A stretch of DNA of 64,000 nucleotides from contig VGRY01000008.1 of the NCBI GenBank assembly GCA_016875195.1, forward strand, positions 25,526 through 89,525, read 5' to 3'. Below, one piece after another: positions 15,214 through 24,036 of this stretch (position 1 is its first letter; the number at the start of each line of letters is the position of its first letter). A program made the position numbers and the translations under genes. Source of the DNA: Deltaproteobacteria bacterium (GTDB lineage: Bacteria > Desulfobacterota > BSN033 > UBA1163). Below the pieces are notes generated by a model, which worked only from the letters and a program-made list of their open reading frames with translations, was not told where the DNA came from and did no database searches.

Positions 15214-16720
15214 AATTCTTAGAGGCCATAATAGCGCGGTTATAAGCCCAGCGTTCCATCCTTCCGATTTCCTCTTTCATGGTCGTTGAAAGAGGAACCG
15301 TATTTCCTGCGGCAATAATGATATCATGTTCTGTGAGGGGCCGGCCCTCGGTGAAGGCATCGATCTTGGCCCCATAGACCACCTGTTCAATCTCGGCCCC
15401 GTTAAATCCTTCTGTCACCTTGACCAACATACTAAAATTGATCTTTGAAAGGTCTGCGCCATTCCTCTGCAGATGAATGGAGAGGATGGACTTCCGCTCC
15501 TGGGCGTTGGGAAGGGTGACGAAAAAAATCTGATCGAAGCGGCCTTTTCTCAGAACCTCAGGAGGAAGAAGTTCGATCACATTGGCAGTGGCGGCAATGA
15601 AGACGAAGTTCTTCTTTTCCTGCATCCATGTGAGGAAAGAGGCAAAGACCCTCGATTGTGTACCGCCCCCCGCTTTTTGGCTTTGAACACTGATGCCTGC
15701 CTCAATCTCATCGATCCAGAGCACAGAAGGAGCCACGGTCTCAGCGGTTTGAAGAGCGATCTGGAGAGCTTTCTCAGGTTCTCCGACTGTCCCATCGTAG
15801 AGACGCGCCATATCGAGGTGTAGTAAAGGTATACCCCAGAAAGAAGCAAAGACCTTGGCACAGAGGCTCTTGCCACATCCCGAAACGCCTGTGATCAGTA
15901 CTCCTTTGGGGAGTTGAATGCCGAAGGTTTTTCCCTCTTTGCTAAGGACATTACCTCTTTTCTTCAGCCAATCTTTGAGGTTCTCAAGACCACCCACTTC
16001 GTCGAGCGTGGGCCGGTTGGTCACCAGATTCAGTACACCTGACTTTCTGATCAGTTGACCCTTTTCTTCGATGACTCCGTCGATGACAGAGGCATCGAAT
16101 GTTGTCCTTCCGATCAGGGCGGACCGGAAAGCACGGGCTGCCTGGTCAAGGGAGAGACCGAGGGCCGCCTTCACCATTTTCTCTTTCGAGTCGGATGTCA
16201 GAGATTCTGTCAGTTTGGCTGCATTCGGGATTCCAGTAATGACACTGTTTAAGATGCGCTCGATCTCAGAAGTGTCGGGCATGGGAAGTTCGTATACGAC
16301 CATATCCCGGCGGAGCTCCTCTGGTACCACCAGAGCAGGTGCAATGATAAAAAGGGTGGAGTAGCGGTTCCTGAGGACACGGTGGACATCCTTCATTTTC
16401 CTCGTGAGCAGGGGATCGTTGTTCATCAGAGAGTGGATTCCCTCGAAAAGAAAAAAGGCCTGATCGGTTCGCTGGATCACCCGATCCAGGGCATCGAGAG
16501 GGGCCTTGGAATTCTCTATGGTTTCCTCCTCCCCGGCCAGCCCCTGGAAGGGATTCCAGATGAAGAGTTTGGGCCTCTGTTGAAAGGTGGTGCAAAGCTC
16601 TTTGAGAAGGGCTTCCAGACGATCCTCTTCATCCGAGAGGATATAGACGATAGAAGCCTTGGAGAGGACCAGTTTCTTCAGGTCCTGAAGGATCTGCTGT
16701 TTTTTAGACGGTTCATCCAT
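15212..16720 (-). CDS. AAA+ ATPase, Ycf46-like
   Basis: A 502-residue protein. The C-terminal half is a classical AAA domain: Walker A GVSGCGKS, Walker B LWIDEIEAG, sensor AATANV and an arginine-finger region LRKGRFDQIFFV. The N-terminal half (about 1-230) resembles a degenerate AAA-like domain as in Ycf46 proteins of cyanobacteria and plastids, with FLFEGIHSLMNN and IIAPALVVPEELRRD, and no clear Walker A. Ycf46 proteins are linked to carbon and light responses in cyanobacteria, but the function here is unknown. The stop codon touches the repeat at 15072-15213. There is no clear operon partner. Confidence 0.85.
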   Translation of the reverse strand: MDEPSKKQQILQDLKKLVLSKASIVYILSDEEDRLEALLKELCTTFQQRPKLFIWNPFQGLAGEEETIENSKAPLDALDRVIQRTDQAFFLFEGIHSLMNNDPLLTRKMKDVHRVLRNRYSTLFIIAPALVVPEELRRDMVVYELPMPDTSEIERILNSVITGIPNAAKLTESLTSDSKEKMVKAALGLSLDQAARAFRSALIGRTTFDASVIDGVIEEKGQLIRKSGVLNLVTNRPTLDEVGGLENLKDWLKKRGNVLSKEGKTFGIQLPKGVLITGVSGCGKSLCAKVFASFWGIPLLHLDMARLYDGTVGEPEKALQIALQTAETVAPSVLWIDEIEAGISVQSQKAGGGTQSRVFASFLTWMQEKKNFVFIAATANVIELLPPEVLRKGRFDQIFFVTLPNAQERKSILSIHLQRNGADLSKINFSMLVKVTEGFNGAEIEQVVYGAKIDAFTEGRPLTEHDIIIAAGNTVPLSTTMKEEIGRMERWAYNRAIMASKN

Positions 16721-16754
16721 AGTTCGAATTCCTCAGAAAATAAAGGTCTTGTTT

Positions 16755-16865
16755 AACGGTAACGATGCCCGTATCGTCTTTAAAAAGCTACGTCTATCGT
16801 GTTAAATTCTTTTATACATAACCGTTACCGAATGACGAAACGGGCTTCGTAACCATAACCTTAGC
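16755..16865. repeat. Imperfect inverted repeat in the 16721-17076 gap
   Basis: The arm ggtaacgatgcccgtatcgt near 16760-16780 matches the complement of acgaaacgggcttcgtaacc near 16836-16856. The gap lies between divergent genes (ATPase and lgt) and so must hold two promoters. It is AT rich, but I saw no convincing -35/-10 pair. The palindrome ctctaattagag lies near 16984. Confidence 0.5.
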
Positions 16866-17076
16866 CGAAACCCCTCAAATATTTTATTATTCATGAGTGC
16901 CCACTGAATGAAATAAATTATATAGAAGCCAGCGCTAAAGGTCAACCTATTTCTAAAGAGATTTCTGGAAAACCCCAAAAATCTCTAATTAGAGAGCGAA
17001 ACATTTTTTAGAGCTCTCCTAAAAATGGATTGAATCTTTATCTGTTATTGAATAGAATGAGTGCAGGTGAGATGAT

Positions 17077-17844
17077 ATGACAGTGGACTTCAATCCGATC
17101 ATGATCGATCTGGGGCTGATCAAGGTCAGCTGGTACGGCATGATGTATGTTTTAGGGTTTATCGGTTCCTACCTCCTGGTCCGTTACCAGATGAAGAAGA
17201 AAGATTTTGGAATCACAAGAATCGAGGTTGAAAACCTCTACTTCTATCTCATCATCGGCCTGATGGTGGGCGCGCGTCTGGGATACGTCCTCTTTTACGA
17301 TCTCAAAATGTATCTCGCCGATCCCCTTCAGATCTTTGCTGTCTGGCGCGGAGGGATGTCGTTTCACGGGGGATTGATCGGTGTGCTCGTTGTTGGGGTT
17401 TTGTTTTCGTGGAAGAATAGAAGATCTTTCTGGAAAGTGGCAGACCTGATCATTGTCACTGCCCCTATCGGTCTGGGCCTTGGAAGAATCGGAAATTTTA
17501 TCAATGGAGAGCTCTATGGTCGGGCAACCGATCTTCCTTGGGCAATGATTTTTCCAAGAGGAGGCAACGTACCCAGGCACCCCTCTCAACTCTATGAGTG
17601 CGCTTTGGAAGGAGGAGTTCTTTTTGCCATCCTCTGGCTTCTCAAGGATAGAAAACTTCCCACAGGAGGCCTTCTTGCTCTGTTTATTTTCTTCTATGGG
17701 TGTTTCAGATTCTTTGTAGAATTCTTCAGAGAACCAGACGCTCACATCGGGTTCATCATAGGTCCCTTCACCCTCGGCCAGGTCTTCTCCTTCATCATGA
17801 TGGCGGGAGGGGTAATTCTCTACTCGTTTTTAAAAAAGAGATAG
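17077..17844 (+). CDS. lgt: Prolipoprotein diacylglyceryl transferase
   Basis: A 255-residue integral membrane enzyme with about seven helices. Family motifs are SWYGMMY, the WRGGMSFHGGLIG segment with the essential His, GLGLGRIGNFINGELYGR with the essential Arg, and RHPSQLYE. It transfers diacylglycerol from phosphatidylglycerol to the lipobox cysteine of prolipoproteins, such as the M23 lipoprotein in this window. The length is normal. A gcaggtgag ribosome site lies upstream. It stands alone ahead of the ABC transporter genes. Confidence 0.95.
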   Translation: MTVDFNPIMIDLGLIKVSWYGMMYVLGFIGSYLLVRYQMKKKDFGITRIEVENLYFYLIIGLMVGARLGYVLFYDLKMYLADPLQIFAVWRGGMSFHGGLIGVLVVGVLFSWKNRRSFWKVADLIIVTAPIGLGLGRIGNFINGELYGRATDLPWAMIFPRGGNVPRHPSQLYECALEGGVLFAILWLLKDRKLPTGGLLALFIFFYGCFRFFVEFFREPDAHIGFIIGPFTLGQVFSFIMMAGGVILYSFLKKR

Positions 17845-17930
17845 CACTTTAGCGCTTCAAAATGGTACGGGACGGCCAGCGCTCTCTTTCTGACTATTCT
17901 TCTCGATACTCTAATGCAATAGGAGAAACA

Positions 17931-18880
17931 ATGAACAGGCTTTCAACCCTCTTCTGTTTGATTGTAGGGTTAACGATAGCCTTCTTTTTTAATCACTCAG
18001 CCGAAGCAACTGCCATCCGGATCGGTGTGCTTCCTGTTGTGGAATCGCTTCCATTTCTGGTGGCTCAGGAGAGGGGACTCTTTCATTCATCGGAATTGAA
18101 GGTAGAGATCATCTCCTTTGCGAGCGCATTAGAGCGCGATGCGCCATCCAATCCGGATCCGTTCATGGGGCCATCCATGATATCCTCGGTCTCAGTCTAT
18201 TAAAAAGCAAAGCCATACCCTTCAGCATTGTGACGAATATAACGCTCCCTACATCCAAGAAAGACCTCTTCATGCTTCTGTCCTCGCCCGGATCATCACT
18301 AAAAGGAGTTGAAGACCTGCGCGGCCAGGAGATTGCCCTTTCTTCCCATACGATCGCTGAATATGTGACCGATTCCCTGCTCAGCCTCAAAAGGGTGAAG
18401 ATCGAAGAGGTAACGAAGATGGAGGTGAAGAAGATTCCTCTCAGGGTCCAAATGTTGATGGAGGGGAAGGTGAAGGCCGCCACACTTCCGGAACCTCTTG
18501 CTTCTCTGGCTGTTTTTCAAGGGGCAAAGAAGTTAGGAGGAGACTATGGTTTGAAAGGGACACAGGTTGTGTTCGTCTTTCAGGAATTGTTCATGCGCAG
18601 GGAGAGTGAGGCAATGATCCGATTGGGTAAAGCCTATGCACAGGCTGTGCGAATGATCAATCAAGATCCACTGCAATGGCGAGAACTGCTTGTTGAAAAG
18701 GGAAGACTTCCTTCTCCCATCAAGGATGTCTATACGATGAACCCCTTTTCGGATATCCAGATCCCGAGGCCAGAGGAAACTCAGGCAGTGAAGATCTGGA
18801 TGGATGGCAAAGGATTTGAGACTTCAAAGATCACTCATTCCTCTCTGGTGAATGACATTTGGGTAAAAGGCGTCAGATGA
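17931..18880 (+). pseudogene. ABC transporter substrate-binding protein (SsuA/NMT1-like), frameshifted
   Basis: The chain starts at ATG 17931 after taggag, with a signal peptide, and reads IRIGVLPVVESLPFLVAQ...SALERDA. It then leaves frame near 18141 and stops at 18203. The homologous continuation (AIQSGSVHGAIHDILGLSLL) is in another frame and runs to 18880. One missing G in gatgcgccatcc would restore a family-typical RDAAIQSG. The result is either a real null allele or a sequencing/assembly error. The protein would feed the ATPase and permease encoded next, with a 4-base overlap to the ATPase. The ligand is unknown; relatives bind sulphonates, nitrate or thiamine precursors. Confidence 0.82.
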
Positions 18881-19620
18881 TAGAAGTCAAAGATTTATCA
18901 GCGGCCTATCATGAAAACAGATCGAAGAAGATTGTCTTCGAAGGGGTCTCTTTCGAGGTTTCTTCGAGCGTTCCGTTGAGCGTGATCGGGCCCTCGGGTT
19001 GCGGGAAGACGACGCTTCTCTATCTTCTCTCAGGACTGAAGAAACCTGAGAAAGGTGAGATTCTCTTCAGGGGAGAGCAGCTCAATGGGCATCGAAGGGA
19101 GATCGCCCTGGTCCTTCAACATTATAGACTCCTTCCGTGGAAGACCGTTTTTCAGAATGCCTCTCTTGGATTAAGGATCAGAGGGTTTTCAAAGAAAGAG
19201 ATGAAAGAGACTGTCTTTCCGGTCCTGAAGGAGTTGACGATTGACCATCTTCTGGACCGTTTCCCCAACCAGTTGAGCGGCGGAGAGAAGCAGCGGGTCG
19301 CCATTGCCAGGGCGCTGGCGCTCAAGCCCTCACTCCTTCTATTAGATGAACCCTTCTCTTCGCTTGATGCTCTCACCCGGGAACATTTACAAAACCTGAT
19401 CCTTTCGATCTGCCGCCAGAGAGAACTCGGTCTGGTCCATGTCACCCACAGCATCGAAGAGGCCGCTTTTTTAGGGGAGAAGGCGCTGGTGATGAATGAG
19501 GGGGGGTATAACCTTCTCTCCATTGACGGAACTGGAATGGCTGAGAGAGGTCCTGAATACAGACAAAACGACCTTTTTCATCAATACTGCAACCTGCTGA
19601 GAGGCTATTTGAAGAGGTAA
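18877..19620 (+). CDS. ABC transporter ATP-binding protein (SsuB/TauB-like)
   Basis: A 247-residue ATPase; the ATG at 18877 overlaps the TGA of the binding-protein gene. Walker A is GPSGCGKTT, the Q-loop is LQHYRLLPW, the signature is LSGGEKQR, Walker B is LLLLDEPFSSLDA and the switch His is VTHSIEEA. It belongs to the sulphonate/nitrate/thiamine-precursor importer group and energises uptake through the adjacent permease. All motifs are intact although the binding protein is broken. Confidence 0.92.
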   Translation: MIEVKDLSAAYHENRSKKIVFEGVSFEVSSSVPLSVIGPSGCGKTTLLYLLSGLKKPEKGEILFRGEQLNGHRREIALVLQHYRLLPWKTVFQNASLGLRIRGFSKKEMKETVFPVLKELTIDHLLDRFPNQLSGGEKQRVAIARALALKPSLLLLDEPFSSLDALTREHLQNLILSICRQRELGLVHVTHSIEEAAFLGEKALVMNEGGYNLLSIDGTGMAERGPEYRQNDLFHQYCNLLRGYLKR

Positions 19621-19623
19621 TCG

Positions 19624-20361
19624 ATGTTTAAGAGTAGAACTTTTATGGCGGTGGCTGTGGTCTTTGGGGTCTGGTATGTGATGGCCTTCTTATTTAAGAC
19701 TCCCATCCTTCCTTACCCCCATGCTGTCTTCTCATCCTTGCTACCTGCCATGAATAAGGGGTTAGGAACGCACTTTGGTGTGAGTGGTTACAGGATTCTT
19801 CTGAGTCTCTTCTGGGCGCTGATAACAGCTGTGCCTCTCGGACTCTATGTAGGAAGAAAAAAGAGGATCGATGAGCTTGTCTCGCCCATGATCTACCTCC
19901 TCTATCCGATCCCCAAGATTGTTTTTCTCCCCCTCATTCTTCTCCTTTTCGGATTAGGGGATCTTTCCAAGATCTTCATCATCTTCATCATCGTCTTTTT
20001 CCAGATCCTGGTGACGACCCGGGATGCTGTAAAAGGAATTGATGAAGAACAGATTCTCTCCGTACTCTCCTTAGGTGCCAGTCCACAACAGATCTTTCTT
20101 CATACAATCTTCCCCGCATGTCTTACAAAGATCCTCACCTCCCTCAGGGTTAGCATTGGCACTGCCATTGCCGTCCTCTTCTTTGTTGAGTCTTTTGCCA
20201 CGGAGAACGGTCTGGGTTTTTTCATCCTGGATGCCTGGAGCATACTGGATTATCTTTCCATGTACACCGGCATCATGGGAATGGGTATCCTGGGCGTGAT
20301 CCTTTATGAAGTCGTGGACCGGATTGAGAAGAGTTATTGTCGCTGGATGTTCACCGCGTAA
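19624..20361 (+). CDS. ABC transporter permease (SsuC/TauC-like)
   Basis: A 245-residue membrane protein with about six helices and the cytoplasmic EAA-type loop ILSVLSLGASPQQIFLHTIF that contacts the ATPase. It starts three bases after the ATPase stop. It forms the channel of the importer. Substrate unknown. Confidence 0.92.
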   Translation: MFKSRTFMAVAVVFGVWYVMAFLFKTPILPYPHAVFSSLLPAMNKGLGTHFGVSGYRILLSLFWALITAVPLGLYVGRKKRIDELVSPMIYLLYPIPKIVFLPLILLLFGLGDLSKIFIIFIIVFFQILVTTRDAVKGIDEEQILSVLSLGASPQQIFLHTIFPACLTKILTSLRVSIGTAIAVLFFVESFATENGLGFFILDAWSILDYLSMYTGIMGMGILGVILYEVVDRIEKSYCRWMFTA

Positions 20362-20419
20362 AATAAAAAAAGGCGGTCCTGTTGGACTCGCCCCATGTTG
20401 TACTTTCTCTCCCCAATCA

Positions 20420-21241
20420 TTAAGCGCCCGACATCGGAGATCTCATCACCACCAGATCATTGGACACTTTCTTAATATCCTTCACTTTTCTTGCCAGGAT
20501 TTCAACCTTTTCCTTCTCTTCCTCGGAATTGACAAAACCAAAAAACCTCACCGTTTCGCCATCTTCGGTTGTGAAAAAGAGGTATGAACTCATCAGGTCT
20601 GTCTCCAGAAGGCGAGACTCAATCTGACGCTGGATAGAAAGTTTCTTAAGGTTAGCGACGGAGTCGATGCCGCAGGACTTTATCTCTTCCGATCGGGCAC
20701 CATCAACAATCATTTTGGATGCCGAATCGACGCTCAACTTATCGGTATTGAAGATGAGGTCATAGAGATTGGGGTTTAACCAGTCTTCGTCGAAGGCAAA
20801 TCGGATAAATCCCCTCTTATCGTGGTCAGATTGGTGGATCATCTTTTCAACTACCTCTCTGCCGGCCTCTCTTTCCTCCATCACCCTTTTGACCCTCTTC
20901 TCTGCGGAGCCTGTTACCAAAACATGAAAGGCACAATCAAAAGATTGGAGCAGGAGTTGACTCCCACGGCCAAAGAAGACGGCATTCCCCTTTTTCGCCA
21001 CCTCATAGATGACGGATTGGAGACGATCAAGGTAGATCTTTGGTTTTTCGCTGAAGAATCTTTCCAAGAGGGCTGGACTCTTTTCGTCCAATTTCTTGAT
21101 ATCCAAGAGAAAACCCATTTCCTCCGCAGCTTTGAAAAGTTCTTCTTCTCCATAGAAGGTATAGTTCAACCTCTCTGCCACTTCCCTGGCAATCTTTTCA
21201 CCATTCGTCCCAAACATTTCCGAAATGGTAATAAAAAACAT
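20420..21241 (-). CDS. Cytidylate-kinase-like family protein with C-terminal BON-like domain
   Basis: A 273-residue protein. The ATG at 21241 is preferred because gaaaggaag lies nine bases ahead; the GTG at 21250 is too close. The N-terminus has a P-loop of the cytidylate-kinase-like type (ISEMFGTNGEKIA), followed by AVFFGRGSQLLL and DKRGFIRFAFDEDW with the phosphate-binding pattern of this group. The last 60-70 residues (VEILARKVKDIKKVSNDLVV) look like a BON/OsmY-type domain. The substrate is unproven: members occur in many Desulfobacterota and are not the essential Cmk. It is convergent with the ABC transporter. Confidence 0.78.
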   Translation of the reverse strand: MFFITISEMFGTNGEKIAREVAERLNYTFYGEEELFKAAEEMGFLLDIKKLDEKSPALLERFFSEKPKIYLDRLQSVIYEVAKKGNAVFFGRGSQLLLQSFDCAFHVLVTGSAEKRVKRVMEEREAGREVVEKMIHQSDHDKRGFIRFAFDEDWLNPNLYDLIFNTDKLSVDSASKMIVDGARSEEIKSCGIDSVANLKKLSIQRQIESRLLETDLMSSYLFFTTEDGETVRFFGFVNSEEEKEKVEILARKVKDIKKVSNDLVVMRSPMSGA

Positions 21242-21323
21242 AATGATCACCTTCCTTTCTCACCCTATCTCTCAATTTAAAGGTGATCATCGCCATTGGA
21301 ATTGTCAAGGGTCTGCTTTCAAC

Positions 21324-22745
21324 CTATGCTTTCTTCATTTCTTTTGTCGGGGTGAGCATCGAGCGGGGATTGAGGATACGATTTAACTCGGTTTTTGAAA
21401 GGATTTTTTCTTCTTCCATCACCTGCCGGATCGTCTTATTCTGCTGGTATGCTTTCTTGGCCATGCGGGCCGCCTCGTCATAACCGATTTTGGGGGCGAG
21501 TGCTGTGACCAGGGCCAGGCTTTTTTCAATCATCTCTTCACATCGCTTCTGGTCTGCCTTCAGTCCTTTAACGCATCTTCTATTGAAATTATCAACCCCA
21601 TTGGCAAGGAGCCGGATTGACTCCAGAAGATTATGGGCGATCAGGGGCATCATCGTATTGAGTTCAAAATATCCATGGATACCGCCCAGGGTAATCGCAG
21701 AATCGTTTCCAATCACCTGAGCGCAGACCTGAATCATGGATTCGGGAATGACTGGGTTCACTTTTCCAGGCATCATCGAGGAGCCGGGTTGAGTCTCGGG
21801 AAGATGAATCTCTCCGATCCCGCAACGGGGGCCTGAACCCAGCCACCGTATGTCATTGGCGATTTTCATAAGGCTGACGGCTACAGTTTTCAGAGCCCCG
21901 CTCATCTCCACCGAAGCATCACGGGCACCCTGCGCCTCAAAATGGTAAGACGCTTCACGGAACTGGCCTCCAACCATTTTGTTGATGATGGAGATGACTT
22001 TTTTTGCGAATCGTGGGTGGGTGTTGGCTCCTGTCCCGACAGCGGTTCCACCCAGAGGAAGTTCGTAAAGAGATCCCATGGCATTTAAAATTCTGAAGAT
22101 GCCGAGCCCCACCTGCTGCGCATATCCCTCAAATTCCTGACCCAGTCGAATAGGAAGGGCGTCCTGGAGATGGGTTCTGCCAATTTTGAGAACAGGATGA
22201 AACTCCTTTGACTTGTCATGGAGTGTCTGATGGAGATCCCTTAATGCGGGCAGGAGCTTTTCCATGAGAAGGCTGAATGCGGCGATGTGAATAGCTGTGG
22301 GAAAAACGTCATTGCTCGATTGACAGAGGTTGACATGGTCGTTGGGATGAACCGGCTTGTAGATTCCTTTTTTGCCACCCAAGATTTCATTGGCCCGGTT
22401 GGCGATCACCTCGTTGGTGTTCATGTGGGTAGACGTGCCAGAGCCGGTTTGAAAGATGTCCAGAACAAATTGATCGTCCCATCTTCCCTGCATGACCTCA
22501 TGAGAGGCCTTTTCAATGGCTCGAGCCATTCTCTTACTTAGGAGACCCAGTTCAGAGTTCGTCCTGGCGGAGGCATACTTGATGAGACCCAGAGCATAGA
22601 TCAATTCCCTTCCGAACCGGTATCCGCTAATGGGAAAATTTTCAACGGCCCTCTGTGTATTAGCGCCATAGTAAGCTTCCCTTGGAACCTTCACCGGCCC
22701 CATTGAATCTTTTTCAATCCTGTATCCTTGATTTGATTTGGTCAT
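21324..22745 (-). CDS. fumC: Class II fumarate hydratase
   Basis: A 473-residue protein of the fumarase/aspartase superfamily. TGSGTSTHMNTNEVIANRA, LGRTHLQDA (here IGRTHLQDALPIRLGQE) and the catalytic loop GSSMMPGKVNPVIPE are present. The NPVIPE form also occurs in Thermus- and Mycobacterium-type fumarases, and the C-terminus (GYDEAARMAKKA) fits FumC better than AspA. It hydrates fumarate to malate in the TCA cycle and complements SdhAB and aconitase in this window. The ribosome site is ggagg. Aspartase activity cannot be excluded entirely. Confidence 0.87.
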   Translation of the reverse strand: MTKSNQGYRIEKDSMGPVKVPREAYYGANTQRAVENFPISGYRFGRELIYALGLIKYASARTNSELGLLSKRMARAIEKASHEVMQGRWDDQFVLDIFQTGSGTSTHMNTNEVIANRANEILGGKKGIYKPVHPNDHVNLCQSSNDVFPTAIHIAAFSLLMEKLLPALRDLHQTLHDKSKEFHPVLKIGRTHLQDALPIRLGQEFEGYAQQVGLGIFRILNAMGSLYELPLGGTAVGTGANTHPRFAKKVISIINKMVGGQFREASYHFEAQGARDASVEMSGALKTVAVSLMKIANDIRWLGSGPRCGIGEIHLPETQPGSSMMPGKVNPVIPESMIQVCAQVIGNDSAITLGGIHGYFELNTMMPLIAHNLLESIRLLANGVDNFNRRCVKGLKADQKRCEEMIEKSLALVTALAPKIGYDEAARMAKKAYQQNKTIRQVMEEEKILSKTELNRILNPRSMLTPTKEMKKA

Positions 22746-22883
22746 AATAAGCCTCCACTACCCTACTATCAGGGGTATTGATTTTCCCCCTTGAAAATAG
22801 GGTACCACACTTTGACCCATTTCCAAAACTTTTTTAGAACATTGGGATAAGGAGACTGGGTGTTGGTAGGATATAAATTGAAA

Positions 22884-22909
22884 GGAAACAGGCAGTTTCC
22901 CCTGTTTCC
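22884..22909 (-). terminator. Hairpin after the PIN/UPF0175 pair
   Basis: A perfect 9-bp stem ggaaacagg/cctgtttcc lies just downstream of the toxin gene on the minus strand and is followed in that direction by tttcaattt. It is a plausible rho-independent terminator with a weak U tract. Confidence 0.5.
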
Positions 22910-22918
22910 AGAGATTTT

Positions 22919-23410
22919 TTACCTTTCTCCAACCTTTTTGCAAATTTCGTCTAAAAAAGTTTCTGATATCCAAAATCCGGCATTTTGGAGTTTTTTGAGA
23001 GTCTCTCCAACTGACTGAATCAATCCTCTCTTTTTAGAAAGGACGATTATTCCAATAGTCCCGATACAGTGGCTTCGAAGGGACAAAGCGCAGCGCCGTG
23101 CTTCCCGATCATCTAATACCGCCCAATATCCAGGATTTCTTAATGCAAATGAAATAACAGCGCTTTCTCCTTTACCTAAGTCCCATGCCGCCACACGGGG
23201 ATCAACATCTGTATCGCTCACTCCCCGTATCCAAGGAAGTGAAATGAGTTTCTGGGCGGCAAAGTCCAATTCTCCTTTGGCGGTGATTTCCCTGCTCACA
23301 GGCTCCGGAACAACAATATCGTTAAACAACGAAGGGAATAGATCATCAAATCCGCTCTTAAACAGACAGATGAGTGGAGAGGCGTTAACCACGACATGAT
23401 TAATCAGCAT
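22919..23410 (-). CDS. PIN-domain (DUF3368) toxin
   Basis: A 163-residue PIN-fold protein. VVNASPLICLFKSG carries the first acidic-type position, followed by PEPVSREI, DLGKGESAVISFAL with the Glu, and AVLDDREARRCA with the paired Asp residues of the RNase site. DUF3368 proteins are the toxin halves of UPF0175-linked pairs and are expected to cut RNA. It overlaps its antitoxin by 11 bases. The first acidic position is N rather than D in VVNAS, which is usual in this subfamily. Confidence 0.82.
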   Translation of the reverse strand: MLINHVVVNASPLICLFKSGFDDLFPSLFNDIVVPEPVSREITAKGELDFAAQKLISLPWIRGVSDTDVDPRVAAWDLGKGESAVISFALRNPGYWAVLDDREARRCALSLRSHCIGTIGIIVLSKKRGLIQSVGETLKKLQNAGFWISETFLDEICKKVGER

Positions 23411-23657
23411 GACGAAGGTCTTCCATTATTTCATCAGCAGTAGATTGGAAGGGTGATACACCAAAACGGGCTAACGAGAGGATAAAGTCAGCCCGCGCTT
23501 GACCGGCGATCTCGGCAGCTTTTTCTTGCGAGACGACCCCCATTTCATACCACTTTACGGCTGCAGCCAGTCGCATCTCTGCTGCGAATTCGGAAGGGCT
23601 CTTTCGAATTGCTGAAAATACCGTCTCTGGCAGGTCTATTGTGATGGCAACTGACAT
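23400..23657 (-). CDS. UPF0175-family antitoxin
   Basis: An 85-residue protein with the UPF0175 layout: a short N-terminal strand (AITIDLPETVFSAI), then EMRLAAAVKWYEMGVVSQEKAAEIAG as a helix-turn-helix-like segment, and a C-terminal tail that would bind the toxin. It precedes and overlaps the PIN-domain gene, giving the antitoxin-first order. It probably represses its own promoter through the HTH-like part. Confidence 0.82.
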   Translation of the reverse strand: MSVAITIDLPETVFSAIRKSPSEFAAEMRLAAAVKWYEMGVVSQEKAAEIAGQARADFILSLARFGVSPFQSTADEIMEDLRHAD

Positions 23658-23739
23658 ATACCCTCCTACCCTGATGACAGGATCATGTTATACCATTATA
23701 ACAAAAATAGCCTTTAAAATCCTACCCTTTTCTTTCAGG

Positions 23740-23937
23740 CCAGTGTAGTGTCTCACAAATGGTTGGAGTTAACCCAATCCGTTCATGGTTCGACAGGCTC
23801 ACCACGAACGGATTATAGGATCCAGTAATGTCAACTACTTAGCCGTTCGCCCTGAGCTTGTCGAAGGGGGAGCGACGAAATTTCTTTGGAATACCTATCT
23901 CAGAATACGTCCATTTGTTTAAGAGACACTACACTAG
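23740..23937. repeat. MITE-like element with GTGTAGTGTCTC terminal inverted repeats
   Basis: The left end gtgtagtgtctcacaaatgg matches the complement of the right end ccatttgtttaagagacactacac. The interior carries two palindromic blocks (ttcgacaggctcaccacgaa and cgccctgagcttgtcgaagg) that are widely dispersed in environmental genomes. It is about 190 bp, has no ORF, and lies in the gap between the toxin-antitoxin promoter and the SagB-like gene. Confidence 0.7.
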
Positions 23938-24036
23938 TACTTACACAATTCCCTATGCAGGTATACTAAAGCAAAACCATCAACCAATCAAGCGGTTATC
24001 TCCGTTAGTTTGACTTCGAGAACTCTTCTATCCATT

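Noticed and set aside
22758..22973. Minus-strand ORF downstream of the PIN-domain gene
   Set aside because: It runs through the terminator hairpin and overlaps the end of the toxin gene, and its composition is not convincing.
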